Shown: positions 1 through 7,330 of the stretch, piece by piece | Layout of the letters: each line of letters starts with the position of its first letter | How positions within the stretch are numbered: the stretch's first letter is position 1 | From: Archangium gephyra | GTDB taxonomy: Bacteria > Myxococcota > Myxococcia > Myxococcales > Myxococcaceae | Length of the DNA stretch: 64,000 nt | Direction of reading: 5' to 3' | Assembly (NCBI GenBank): GCA_003243425.1 | Contig: QFQP01000041.1 | Location: 1 to 64,000 of the forward strand | Translations under genes and position numbers: made by a program | The notes under the pieces: model-generated | What the model saw: the letters and a program-made list of their open reading frames with translations, nothing else | What the model was told of the DNA's origin: nothing | Database searches by the model: none

Positions 1-308
1 TCGCGACTTCGAGCGAAGGGGCCAACTTGTCGTCGATTTTTGAGCGAAGGCGGTCAATTTCGACGACCAGAACAGTCGCTCACCGTGCCGAGGGCCTCCC
101 CCGCGACGCGCACGGGACGATCGCCTTCTTCGCCTGGCCTCGAGGGCTCGCTGGCGACGAGCTGGGCCGAGACCCTTCAGCCCCTCCCGCGCTCAAAGAA
201 GAGTCTTCAATGACCTCCACGTCGAATTTGACACTGGCGGACCCACATCGAACCCAGAGCGAAATCAGTCTCTTGGACGTCGGCACATCGGTTGCTGATG
301 GGGCTCGC
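1..308. other. Upstream region without a supported gene
   Basis: No convincing gene was found here. The reading frame of the downstream protease stays open through this stretch, but the predicted peptide is Arg/Ser-rich and precedes a clear signal peptide, so it is taken as 5' untranslated or the end of an unseen upstream locus. A TTGACA hexamer near position 228 could be part of a promoter, but no matching -10 box is obvious. Confidence 0.4.
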
Positions 309-1487
309 ATGCTTCCGCGACTCCTGCCGCTCTTCATCACGCTGATCAGCCTGCCGGCCTTCGCTTTCGAACTTCAGACCGACGAGCAGGGCGACCTGGT
401 GCAGTGGCGCAAGGCGGTCAGCTTCGTGGTCGACGAGGCGTTGGCGGCGAAGCTGGGCGCGAACGAAGCGCGTGACGCGGTCACCGGCCTGGTCGCCGAG
501 ATCCGCAATGCGGTGCCGGGCCTGCCGTTCGACGCGCGCGTCGGTGCGCTGAGCGATGGCGCGGTGGGCTACCAGGCGGGTCGCGAGAACACGAACGCCG
601 TGGTCGCGGTCGCCGACTGGCCCTACGCGCCCAGCAACCTCGCGGTCACGCTCACCACGCTCAACGCGCGCACCAACGAGATCCTCGACACCGACATCCT
701 CTTCAACGTGTCGGGGCACCTGCTCTCCATCCTCCCCGGCCACGAGACGCACTACGACCGCGGCTTCGACTTTCAGAACGCGCTGACCCACGAGGTCGGT
801 CACGCGCTCGGGCTGGCGCACAACGACGCCGACGAAGGCCTGGTGATGTTCTCGTCGACCTTCCCGGGCGAGCTTTCCAAGCGCACCCTGAAGCAGGACG
901 ACCGCGACGGCCTGGCGACGCTCTACGGCGCGGGGCTGCCGGCGACGAACACCAACGCGTCGGTCGCGGGCAGCAACTCCCGCCTGGGCGCCGAAGGTGA
1001 AGAAGGTCCCGTGGCGGGCTGCTCGGCCACCGGCGCGATGCCGATGTTGCTGGTGGGGCTGCTGGGTCTGCTGCGCAACCGCCGTCGTGCGGCGAGCGCG
1101 GTGGTCGCCGCGGGCGCGATGTTCGCGGGCAGCACGGCCCTCGCCGCCGAGCCCGCGCGCCCCGAGCTGCAGAAGGCCGACGCCGTCGCCCTCGCCAGGG
1201 TGCTCGACCGCACGTCGGCCACGCACCCCACCACGCCGGGCCTCATCTACACGCGCCTCACGCTGTCCACCTCGAGTTGCCTCAAGGGGTCGTGCGACGA
1301 CCTCGGCAGCGTCGTGGTGTGGGGCGGCCGCGTCGGCGACATCGAACAGGTCGTCTCGCACGAGCCGGTGCCCGCGACGGGCGCCGAGGTGCTGGTGATT
1401 CGCACCGGCCGTGTCGTCAGCGTGCAGCCTGCTCCTGCGAAGAACTCCAACCCGGTCGTCGGTCCTCTTCAGACCGCGACACATTGA
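309..1487 (+). CDS. Matrixin-like zinc metalloprotease with internal MYXO-CTERM
   Basis: Predicted exported metalloprotease of about 392 residues. The ATG at 309 is chosen because it opens directly into a signal peptide (MLPRLLPLFITL...AFA); the frame is open further upstream but without protein-like sequence. Around residues 160-170 lies HEVGHALGLAH, the HExxHxxGxxH zinc site of matrixins (M10A), so it should hydrolyse peptide bonds at the cell surface or outside. Near residue 237 a Gly-Cys is followed by a hydrophobic stretch and an RNRRR cluster, the layout of a MYXO-CTERM sorting signal. Unusually the protein continues about 130 residues beyond it, starting with a second signal-like Ala-rich segment and then a small beta-rich domain (GGRVGD...). 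The response regulator follows 27 bp downstream. The family call is firm; the substrate is unknown. Confidence 0.85.
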   Translation: MLPRLLPLFITLISLPAFAFELQTDEQGDLVQWRKAVSFVVDEALAAKLGANEARDAVTGLVAEIRNAVPGLPFDARVGALSDGAVGYQAGRENTNAVVAVADWPYAPSNLAVTLTTLNARTNEILDTDILFNVSGHLLSILPGHETHYDRGFDFQNALTHEVGHALGLAHNDADEGLVMFSSTFPGELSKRTLKQDDRDGLATLYGAGLPATNTNASVAGSNSRLGAEGEEGPVAGCSATGAMPMLLVGLLGLLRNRRRAASAVVAAGAMFAGSTALAAEPARPELQKADAVALARVLDRTSATHPTTPGLIYTRLTLSTSSCLKGSCDDLGSVVVWGGRVGDIEQVVSHEPVPATGAEVLVIRTGRVVSVQPAPAKNSNPVVGPLQTATH

Positions 1488-1514
1488 TCAACCCGCCCAC
1501 GAAGGAACGAAGCC

Positions 1515-2045
1515 ATGAATCAAACGCCCCCCTCGATTCTCGTCGTTGATGATGAAGAGAACGTCTTCAAGTCGCTCCAGCGCTGCCTGCGCAAGGAAGG
1601 CTACGTGCTGGACCACGCCACCGGACCGGAGCAGGCCTTCCAGTTGCTCGCCGAGAAGGAATACCAGGTGGTGCTCAGCGACCACCTGATGCCGGGCATG
1701 ACGGGCCTGCAGTTCCTCACGCTGGTGCGCAGCCGCTACCCCGACGCCGTGCGCATCATGCTGACGGGTCACGCCGACCTGCAGACCGCCATCGACGCCA
1801 TCAACCGCGGTCACATCTACCGGTTCCTCTCCAAGCCGTGGGACGACCTCGAGCTCAAGGCGGCGCTCTACTTCGCGCTCGAGTACCGCAAGGAGTCGCT
1901 CGAGAACCGTCGGCTGCTCTCGCTGGTTCGCAACGACAGCCTCGCGGCGTCACGGCTCGAGGCGAAGCACCCGGGCATCACCACCGTGAAGCGCGCGGAG
2001 AACGGCGCCATCATTCTCGACCTCGACGAAGCGGTCGCGGGTTGA
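1515..2045 (+). CDS. Single-domain-type response regulator
   Basis: A 176-residue receiver protein. Residues 8-125 form a CheY-like domain: acidic pair DDE near residue 12, phospho-acceptor Asp in SDHLMPGM (about residue 56), Thr in MLTGH, and the conserved Lys in SKPW (about 106). The spacing and the SKPW motif resemble receiver domains of the RpfG/HD-GYP type, but no output domain follows, only a 55-residue helical tail. It probably passes phosphate or binds a partner protein. An AAGGA-type ribosome site sits just upstream of the ATG. It lies 27 bp behind the protease gene and ends flush against the convergent oxidoreductase gene. No histidine kinase is adjacent. Confidence 0.88.
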   Translation: MNQTPPSILVVDDEENVFKSLQRCLRKEGYVLDHATGPEQAFQLLAEKEYQVVLSDHLMPGMTGLQFLTLVRSRYPDAVRIMLTGHADLQTAIDAINRGHIYRFLSKPWDDLELKAALYFALEYRKESLENRRLLSLVRNDSLAASRLEAKHPGITTVKRAENGAIILDLDEAVAG

Positions 2046-3674
2046 TCACAGCCAGCTGACCACGTCGCCCTTCAGCGAACGCAGCACCTGCTCGGCGGCG
2101 CGTACCCCGTGCCAGTTCGCCTCTTCGAAGAGCGCGAGGCCGCCGAGGTCGGAGTGCGCGAAGTGCATCGAATCATCGATGCTTCGTTGAGCCGCCTGCC
2201 GCGCCGCGCCCCAGATGAAGCCGGGCACCGGGCGCACCATGGCGTGGCCCCAGCGCATCACCTCGATTCGTTGCACGCTGCTGGCGAAGCCGGGGTGCGC
2301 GGGCCCGAGGTCGGCGAGCACGATGGCGCGCCAGTCTTCGTAGGTCGTCCCCAGCAGCCGTTGCCGCTCGGCCTTCACGTCACCATCGGCCAGCGGGTAG
2401 TACCAGGTGGCCACCACGGGCCCCGCCTGCCGCGCGCGCGTCGATTGGTGGTTGGCCATCACGTAGCCGAGTGACCGCGACTCGTAGAGCACGTTGTCCC
2501 ACGCGAGCGGGAAGCCGCGAGACACCGGTGGGCTCGCGAGCGTGAGATTGGCGACGACCCACGGACCGCTGACGAAGGCGTCGAGGAACCCGGGGCGTTC
2601 GGTCCTCCACTTCGCGACGACGCGCCCCGCGACGTGGCGGGGCGTGGCGAGCACGACCTGGCGCGCGGTGAGCTTGAGGGGTGCGCGGGTCTTCGCGTCG
2701 ACCCCGTGCGCGACCCAGCGTTCGCCGTCTCTGTCGACGGTGTGAATGAGCACGTCGCGTTTCACTTGCGCGGGCGTCACAGCCTTCGCGAGCTGGGCGA
2801 TGAGCCGGCCATTGCCCTCGGGCCACGAGAGGAAGCCTTCGTTCTTCTCGTCTCCGTCCTGGCGCGCGCAGAAGTACCAGATGCCGGCCCACGCGCTGAC
2901 GTGCGCAGCGAGCGCGCCGTAGTCATCGCGGCAGGCGTAGTCGACGAGCCAGGTCAGTCGTGGAGATGTGAAACCCTGGTTGTGCATCCACTCCGACATG
3001 GTGAGTCGGTCGAGGGAGGTGAACTCGTCGTCGTCGCTGCCGAGCTCGAGCGGCACCGTGAAGGCCTTGCGACCCTTGCTGTCTTTCGCCGCGGCGAAGG
3101 CCTTCATCTGCGCTTCGAAGCGGCGGAGCTGCGCGAGGTCGTCGTCGGTGGCGCCGGCGCGGAGGTACAGACCTTCGTACCAACGGCCTTTGTAGAAGAG
3201 CCGCTCTTCGGGTTCGTGGATGAGCGTCTGTTCGGCGAAGAGCGGGCTGCCCTTGTCGTCGACGCCGGTGAGCACCCCGAACTCGCGCAGCAGGCGCGGC
3301 ACGGGACCCTGATTAGACAGCGGCGCAGGCAGATAGTGCGCGCCCCAGGGGAAGCTGCTGACGGCGTTGCTTCCGGCCTGCGCAGTGCCGCCGAGCACGT
3401 CTTCGACTTCGGTGATCAGCAGCGACTCGATGCTGGCGCCACGAAGTCGCCAGGCAGCAGAGAGGCCGGCCGCACCGGCGCCGATGATCAACACGTCGAC
3501 GTGCTGCGTGGTGGTGGTCGCGAAGGTCGGAGGCGCGGCGCGCAACAGATGACCGACGGTGTGAATCTTGTCGACGATGACGCCGGGAACTTCGGGCGGA
3601 GCGGGCGCACGGCGGCACGATTCAGCCGCGGCGAGCCCGAGGAAGGAGACGATGACGTCACGGCGGGACAACAT
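2046..3674 (-). CDS. Tat-exported FAD-dependent oxidoreductase (amine-oxidase type)
   Basis: About 542 residues. The start at 3674 gives MLSRRDVIVSFLGLAAAESC, a twin-arginine signal with a possible lipobox Cys; the open frame upstream looks non-coding. GAGAAGLSAAWRL (about residues 65-77) is the dinucleotide-binding Rossmann fingerprint of FAD enzymes of the amine oxidase/phytoene desaturase clan. The remaining sequence resembles NAD(P)-binding-Rossmann oxidoreductases with a flavin-containing amine oxidase domain. It likely acts in the periplasm or at the inner-membrane face. Substrate cannot be told. The stop abuts the response regulator stop; the divergent gene at 3741 starts 66 bp away, with a dispersed repeat in that gap. 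Confidence 0.8.
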   Translation of the reverse strand: MLSRRDVIVSFLGLAAAESCRRAPAPPEVPGVIVDKIHTVGHLLRAAPPTFATTTTQHVDVLIIGAGAAGLSAAWRLRGASIESLLITEVEDVLGGTAQAGSNAVSSFPWGAHYLPAPLSNQGPVPRLLREFGVLTGVDDKGSPLFAEQTLIHEPEERLFYKGRWYEGLYLRAGATDDDLAQLRRFEAQMKAFAAAKDSKGRKAFTVPLELGSDDDEFTSLDRLTMSEWMHNQGFTSPRLTWLVDYACRDDYGALAAHVSAWAGIWYFCARQDGDEKNEGFLSWPEGNGRLIAQLAKAVTPAQVKRDVLIHTVDRDGERWVAHGVDAKTRAPLKLTARQVVLATPRHVAGRVVAKWRTERPGFLDAFVSGPWVVANLTLASPPVSRGFPLAWDNVLYESRSLGYVMANHQSTRARQAGPVVATWYYPLADGDVKAERQRLLGTTYEDWRAIVLADLGPAHPGFASSVQRIEVMRWGHAMVRPVPGFIWGAARQAAQRSIDDSMHFAHSDLGGLALFEEANWHGVRAAEQVLRSLKGDVVSWL

Positions 3675-3691
3675 GGGAGCTGCAGAAACTA

Positions 3692-3734
3692 ACTCCCTCT
3701 CTCTGCGAAGCGGGGAGCGGGTTGGGGAGAGGGG
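3692..3734. repeat. Dispersed intergenic inverted repeat, copy 1
   Basis: An imperfect inverted repeat whose outer arms are CTCCCTCTCTC and GGGGAGAGGGG around a GCGAAGCGGGGAGCGGGTT core. A related sequence, inverted, lies at 59962-60007, and a similar hairpin at 62998-63038. The type resembles the REP-like CCCTCTCCC...GGGAGAGGG elements common between genes in many proteobacterial genomes. It occupies most of the gap between two divergent genes. Confidence 0.5.
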
Positions 3735-3740
3735 CCCGAA

Positions 3741-4335
3741 ATGCTCACCATGTTGCTCACGTTGACGCTGAGCGCTGACTGCGGTTTCACGGCGCCCTGG
3801 TCGTTGCCGGTGCCGGTCGAGCTGCACACGTCGCGCGGCGAGAAGCTGGTGACCATGTACGGAGGCGCTCGCAAGTCGCCCGCGAATGGCCGAGGTGGAA
3901 CTCCACGGTGCTTCAGCCACGGTGACGCTGCGCTACTCAGGCTGGCGAATTGAAGGCCGCGTGAAGTCGTTGCCGGTGACCTCCACCACGCCGCCAGCGA
4001 GCTTCGGCTTCGGCTACCACCCCGTGGAGTCATCGCGCTTCGAAGTGCTGCGCAGCGAAGGCGCGGAAGTGCAGGTGACGCCGTGGAAGTTGCCGAACGT
4101 GACGACGAAGTTCCGGTGGTCGGCACGGGCGGTGTCGTGCACGTCGTTGAGACTCGGTGGCGAACTCGACGCGTTCTGCAGCGGTGACGAGCGCGTGGCC
4201 ATTTCACTCATGCGCGGCGCAGAGCCGGTATGGCGGGTGGCGTATCAGTCGCTCGACGTCGATGAAGCCGATGACGCGCCGTTCGATGGTCTGCTGCTCG
4301 TGAAGCGCTCCGACTTCGACAGCTGCGGTGTGTAA
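3741..4335 (+). pseudogene. Frameshifted paralogue of the 4353-4994 gene
   Basis: Two overlapping frames together resemble the next gene. The first, from the ATG at 3741, encodes a short signal-like start and DCGFTAPW...VELHTSRGEKL; the second, covering 3886-4335, encodes MAEVELHGASATVTLRYSG and ends in FDSCGV. The neighbour reads ECRFKADW...VEVTTLNGEML and then LAEVVLSHRG, ending LMNCGN, so the two halves are colinear with it. A single small indel between about 3868 and 3888 separates them. Without it the product would be a secreted or lipid-free periplasmic protein of about 198 residues. Function unknown. Either a true frameshift or a sequencing error; translation could also start at 3886. 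Confidence 0.65.
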
Positions 4336-4352
4336 CTGCGAGACTGATCAGC

Positions 4353-4994
4353 ATGCTCGGCATGGTGATGGTGGCGGTGTTGGCGCAGAGCGGTGAGTGC
4401 CGGTTCAAAGCCGACTGGTGGCTGAACTTCGACGTCGAGGTCACGACGCTCAACGGAGAGATGCTCGGCAAAATCCCCGCGCGGTTCGACACCGACGTAC
4501 CGGCCGCGAAGGCCGACGTCGTGCTGCGAGATGGACTCGCCGAGGTCGTGCTCTCGCACCGCGGCGCTCGCCTGAAGTTCGTGACGAAAGCCCTGCCGTT
4601 CTCAGCGCCGTCTGATCCGCTCGACTGCGCAGCATTGCGACTCGGCTCACCGGCCACGTCGCCACACGCGCTGCTCCCGACCATCGCGCCTGCTGACGAA
4701 CCGAAGGCAACCGAAGCAGGCGCTCGCACCGTCGAGTTGCTTCGAGGTCAGGCGGAGATCGTGATCAGTCCCGAATCGGCGCGCTCGAAGACCGAACTCC
4801 GCGTGCATCGAACGTGTCCCAATGTCGTTCGGCTGTTTTCGCAGTCATCCGAAGCGGTTGGAAAACTCGCCACCAACACACCGTTCTTCGAACTGGCGCA
4901 CGACCCGTTCTGGGCGCTCATTCGTCTCGAGGGCGCGCTCTCTGAACTCGTGCTGTTCGTCAGACGCACGGAACTCATGAACTGCGGAAACTGA
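4353..4994 (+). CDS. Hypothetical secreted protein, intact tandem paralogue
   Basis: A 213-residue protein of unknown function. It starts with a weak signal sequence (MLGMVMVAVLAQSG) and contains pairs of cysteines (ECRF, DCAA, TCPN, NCGN) that may form disulfides. It is a duplicate of the gene just upstream (3741-4335), 17 bp away, and carries an extra stretch of about 30 residues in the middle. Mainly beta-strand-like alternation of hydrophobic residues. No known family was recognised. Confidence 0.7.
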   Translation: MLGMVMVAVLAQSGECRFKADWWLNFDVEVTTLNGEMLGKIPARFDTDVPAAKADVVLRDGLAEVVLSHRGARLKFVTKALPFSAPSDPLDCAALRLGSPATSPHALLPTIAPADEPKATEAGARTVELLRGQAEIVISPESARSKTELRVHRTCPNVVRLFSQSSEAVGKLATNTPFFELAHDPFWALIRLEGALSELVLFVRRTELMNCGN

Positions 4995-5224
4995 TCAGAC
5001 GCTGAACGCGCTCTTGTTGACCGTGTTGGTGCAGGACGGTGGCCTCGAGCCGAAGTTGTCCTGACTGACGAAGACGCGCCGGGCCCGCTGCTCGAGAAGC
5101 AGGGCCACGTCGGCGCTTGAGCAACGTCGACGTGGGCTCATGCGCGCTTCACACCCTGAAAACACATCGAGCGCGTCAGCTTCTGTGCCGACGCGCTCGA
5201 AGATCTTCACGAACTGAAAAAGAC

Positions 5225-5737
5225 TCAGGCTTCGTTGACGGTGATCTTGTTCACCTTCACCGGCGTACGCGGGCGGTCGTTGCCGTCGGTCGCCGTGTTG
5301 CCGATGCCCATCACCACGTCCTGGCCGCTGATGACCTTGCCGAAGACCGGGTGGCGCGACTGACCGGGGGAGAACCAGTCGAGAAACGCGTTGTGCACGG
5401 TGTTGATGAAGAACTGCGAGCCGCCGGTGTTCGGCGCGCCGGTGTTCGCCATCGAGAGCGTCATCGGCTCGTTGGAGATCTTCGCGGTGAACTCGTCCTT
5501 GATGTTGCCGCTCGGAGGACCGCCGGTGCCGGCGCGCGGGCTGTTCGGGTCCTTCGAATACGGACAACCGAACTGCACCATGAAGTTCTTGATGACGCGG
5601 TGGAAGTGGAGGCCGTCGTAGAAGCCGCTCTTCGCCAGCGTCACGAAGTTGCCGGCAGTCAGCGGCATCTGATCAACGAAGAGCTCGACCTGAAACTGGC
5701 CGGCCGTGGTGTCGAACGTTGCAGTGGGGTTGGGCAT
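5225..5737 (-). CDS. Cyclophilin-type peptidyl-prolyl isomerase
   Basis: A 170-residue cyclophilin. It contains the family core FHRVIKNFMVQFGC (catalytic Arg and Phe), then GGSQFFIN, the conserved GSQFFI substrate-binding motif, and HPVFGKVISGQDVV near the C-terminus. It catalyses cis-trans isomerisation of Xaa-Pro bonds. There is no signal peptide, so it is probably cytoplasmic, like PpiB. It lies 15 bp after the zinc-ribbon gene and may be the last gene of the permease operon. About 230 bp downstream hold no supported gene. Confidence 0.93.
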   Translation of the reverse strand: MPNPTATFDTTAGQFQVELFVDQMPLTAGNFVTLAKSGFYDGLHFHRVIKNFMVQFGCPYSKDPNSPRAGTGGPPSGNIKDEFTAKISNEPMTLSMANTGAPNTGGSQFFINTVHNAFLDWFSPGQSRHPVFGKVISGQDVVMGIGNTATDGNDRPRTPVKVNKITVNEA

Positions 5738-5752
5738 GCGGCTCTGCCTAGC

Positions 5753-6028
5753 TCAGTCGCCGACGATGCGCCCCCATTTGTCGAGCTCCACCCCGCAGCC
5801 CGCGCAGGTCCAACCGCCCCACATGAACTGGCGGAGGTTCTTCGGCGCGCGAATCACCGGTAACGGCGCGCCGCACTTCGGGCACTGCGAGGGCGGCGCG
5901 AGGTTCACGCCCAGCTTCGTCTTGTTCTTGGTGCCGCTCAGCAGCAGCACCAGGCCCACCACGGCCGCGAGTGGAACGGCGCAGGCCACCAGCATGACCA
6001 GCAGCTCTGCGAGGCCGACGTTCATCAT
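5753..6028 (-). CDS. Membrane-anchored zinc-ribbon protein
   Basis: About 91 residues. A single hydrophobic segment (LLVMLVACAVPLAAVVGLVLLL) is followed by a cytoplasmic zinc ribbon with two CxxC pairs, CPKCG and CAGCG, some 30 residues apart. Its ATG overlaps the stop of the upstream permease gene (ATGA), which indicates translational coupling. The role is unknown; the position suggests it serves the two permeases. Zinc binding is inferred from the four cysteines. Confidence 0.75.
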   Translation of the reverse strand: MMNVGLAELLVMLVACAVPLAAVVGLVLLLSGTKNKTKLGVNLAPPSQCPKCGAPLPVIRAPKNLRQFMWGGWTCAGCGVELDKWGRIVGD

Positions 6029-7326
6029 CCCGCGTGCTGCATGGCGGTGACGGGCTTGAGCCGCGCCGCGATGAACGACGGTACGATCGAGATGAGCGTC
6101 ACCACGAAGGTGATGAAGAGCACCACCGACACCACCCACTGCACCGTGGGAATGACGATGAGCTTGTCGCTGAGCAGCACGAACTGAACGCCCGGCGGCA
6201 CCGTCATGTTCGCCGAGGTCAGCGCGAGCGACCCGAGCACGCCCAGCACCGCGCCCGCGAGCGTCGACAGAATGCCGAGCAGGAACCCCTCGGTGAGGAA
6301 CATGAGCAACACGCTGCCGCGCTGCATGCCGATGGCGCGCAGCGTGCCGATTTCACGCGTGCGTTCACGAATCGAGATCCACATCACGATCATGATGCCC
6401 ACGCCGATGACCGCGAGAATCAACGAGCCCAGGAAGAACGAGAGGAAGCTCATCAGGTCGACCGTCCACGACGCGAAGCTCACTTCGTCGTGCCAGTTGG
6501 TGATGTCGAGCTTCTGACCGACCCACGGCTCACGCGCCACGTTCTCGAACTTCATGAAGAACACGCGGGGGTCGTCATCCATCACCTCGAACTTCGCGGC
6601 GGTGAGCGCTTCACGCAGCCGGCCCTGCAGCTTCTTGACGACCTCCAGGTCCGAGGTCGGCAGGTAGATCTGCAGCGCGCCGGTGGTGTCGTCGCGCAGC
6701 TGGTAGAGCTGCCGCAGCGTCTCTTCGGGCACGAAGCACGAGAACTGGCTCATCATTCCCATGTTGTGGGCGATGGCCACCACCGTGACGTCGACGGTGT
6801 TGTTGGTGCCGCGCGGCGTGGGCGCCGAAATCGTCAGCGCGTCACCCACGCGCACGTTGAGGTTGGCGGCCTGGTCCGCGAACAGCAGCAACGTGTTCGG
6901 CTTCGCGAGGTCTTCCAGCCTGCCTTCCTTGATGCGCAGCGTCTTCTTGAGCCCCTGCTCCGACTCGATGTTCACGCCCGACAGGCCGAGCAGCTGCGAG
7001 CCCGATTCACCCACCAGCTTCGCGTAGCCGCGCCCGCGCTGAACGATGTACTGAATCTCGGGCAGCTCCTTGCGCACCACCTCGCTGACTTCCTTCACGT
7101 GGGTGACCACCGGGCTCGCCTGCCCCGCGGTGACCTTGAAGAAGCCCGCGACGTTGATGTGGCCGCTCATCAGCGTGGTCGACATCTCGACCAGCGACCG
7201 GCTCATGCCTTCGCTGACACCCAGCATCACCACCATCAACGCGGTGACGAGCGCAATCGCGGTCATCAGCACGCCGGTGCGGCGACGGTGCTGCCACAGA
7301 GAGAGAAACGCAATTCGGAGAAGCAT
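6025..7326 (-). CDS. FtsX/MacB-type ABC transporter permease
   Basis: A 433-residue permease with one N-terminal membrane helix (about residues 15-40), a periplasmic domain of some 230 residues and three C-terminal helices. This is the type VII ABC layout (MacB, LolC/E, FtsX). The motif RTREIGTLRAIGMQRGSV after the second helix is the typical FtsX-family coupling region. It ends VTAMQHAG, matching the PxxAM ending of this family. It lies 4 bp after the larger permease gene, so the two probably form a heterodimer. No ATPase gene is adjacent, so the partner must be encoded elsewhere. Confidence 0.88.
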   Translation of the reverse strand: MLLRIAFLSLWQHRRRTGVLMTAIALVTALMVVMLGVSEGMSRSLVEMSTTLMSGHINVAGFFKVTAGQASPVVTHVKEVSEVVRKELPEIQYIVQRGRGYAKLVGESGSQLLGLSGVNIESEQGLKKTLRIKEGRLEDLAKPNTLLLFADQAANLNVRVGDALTISAPTPRGTNNTVDVTVVAIAHNMGMMSQFSCFVPEETLRQLYQLRDDTTGALQIYLPTSDLEVVKKLQGRLREALTAAKFEVMDDDPRVFFMKFENVAREPWVGQKLDITNWHDEVSFASWTVDLMSFLSFFLGSLILAVIGVGIMIVMWISIRERTREIGTLRAIGMQRGSVLLMFLTEGFLLGILSTLAGAVLGVLGSLALTSANMTVPPGVQFVLLSDKLIVIPTVQWVVSVVLFITFVVTLISIVPSFIAARLKPVTAMQHAG

Positions 7327-7330
7327 CGGT

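Noticed and set aside
4995..5141. A 48-codon minus-strand frame (MSPRRRCSSADVALLLEQRA...) after the cyclophilin gene
   Set aside because: No ribosome site, no recognisable motif and Arg-rich start; not enough to call a gene.
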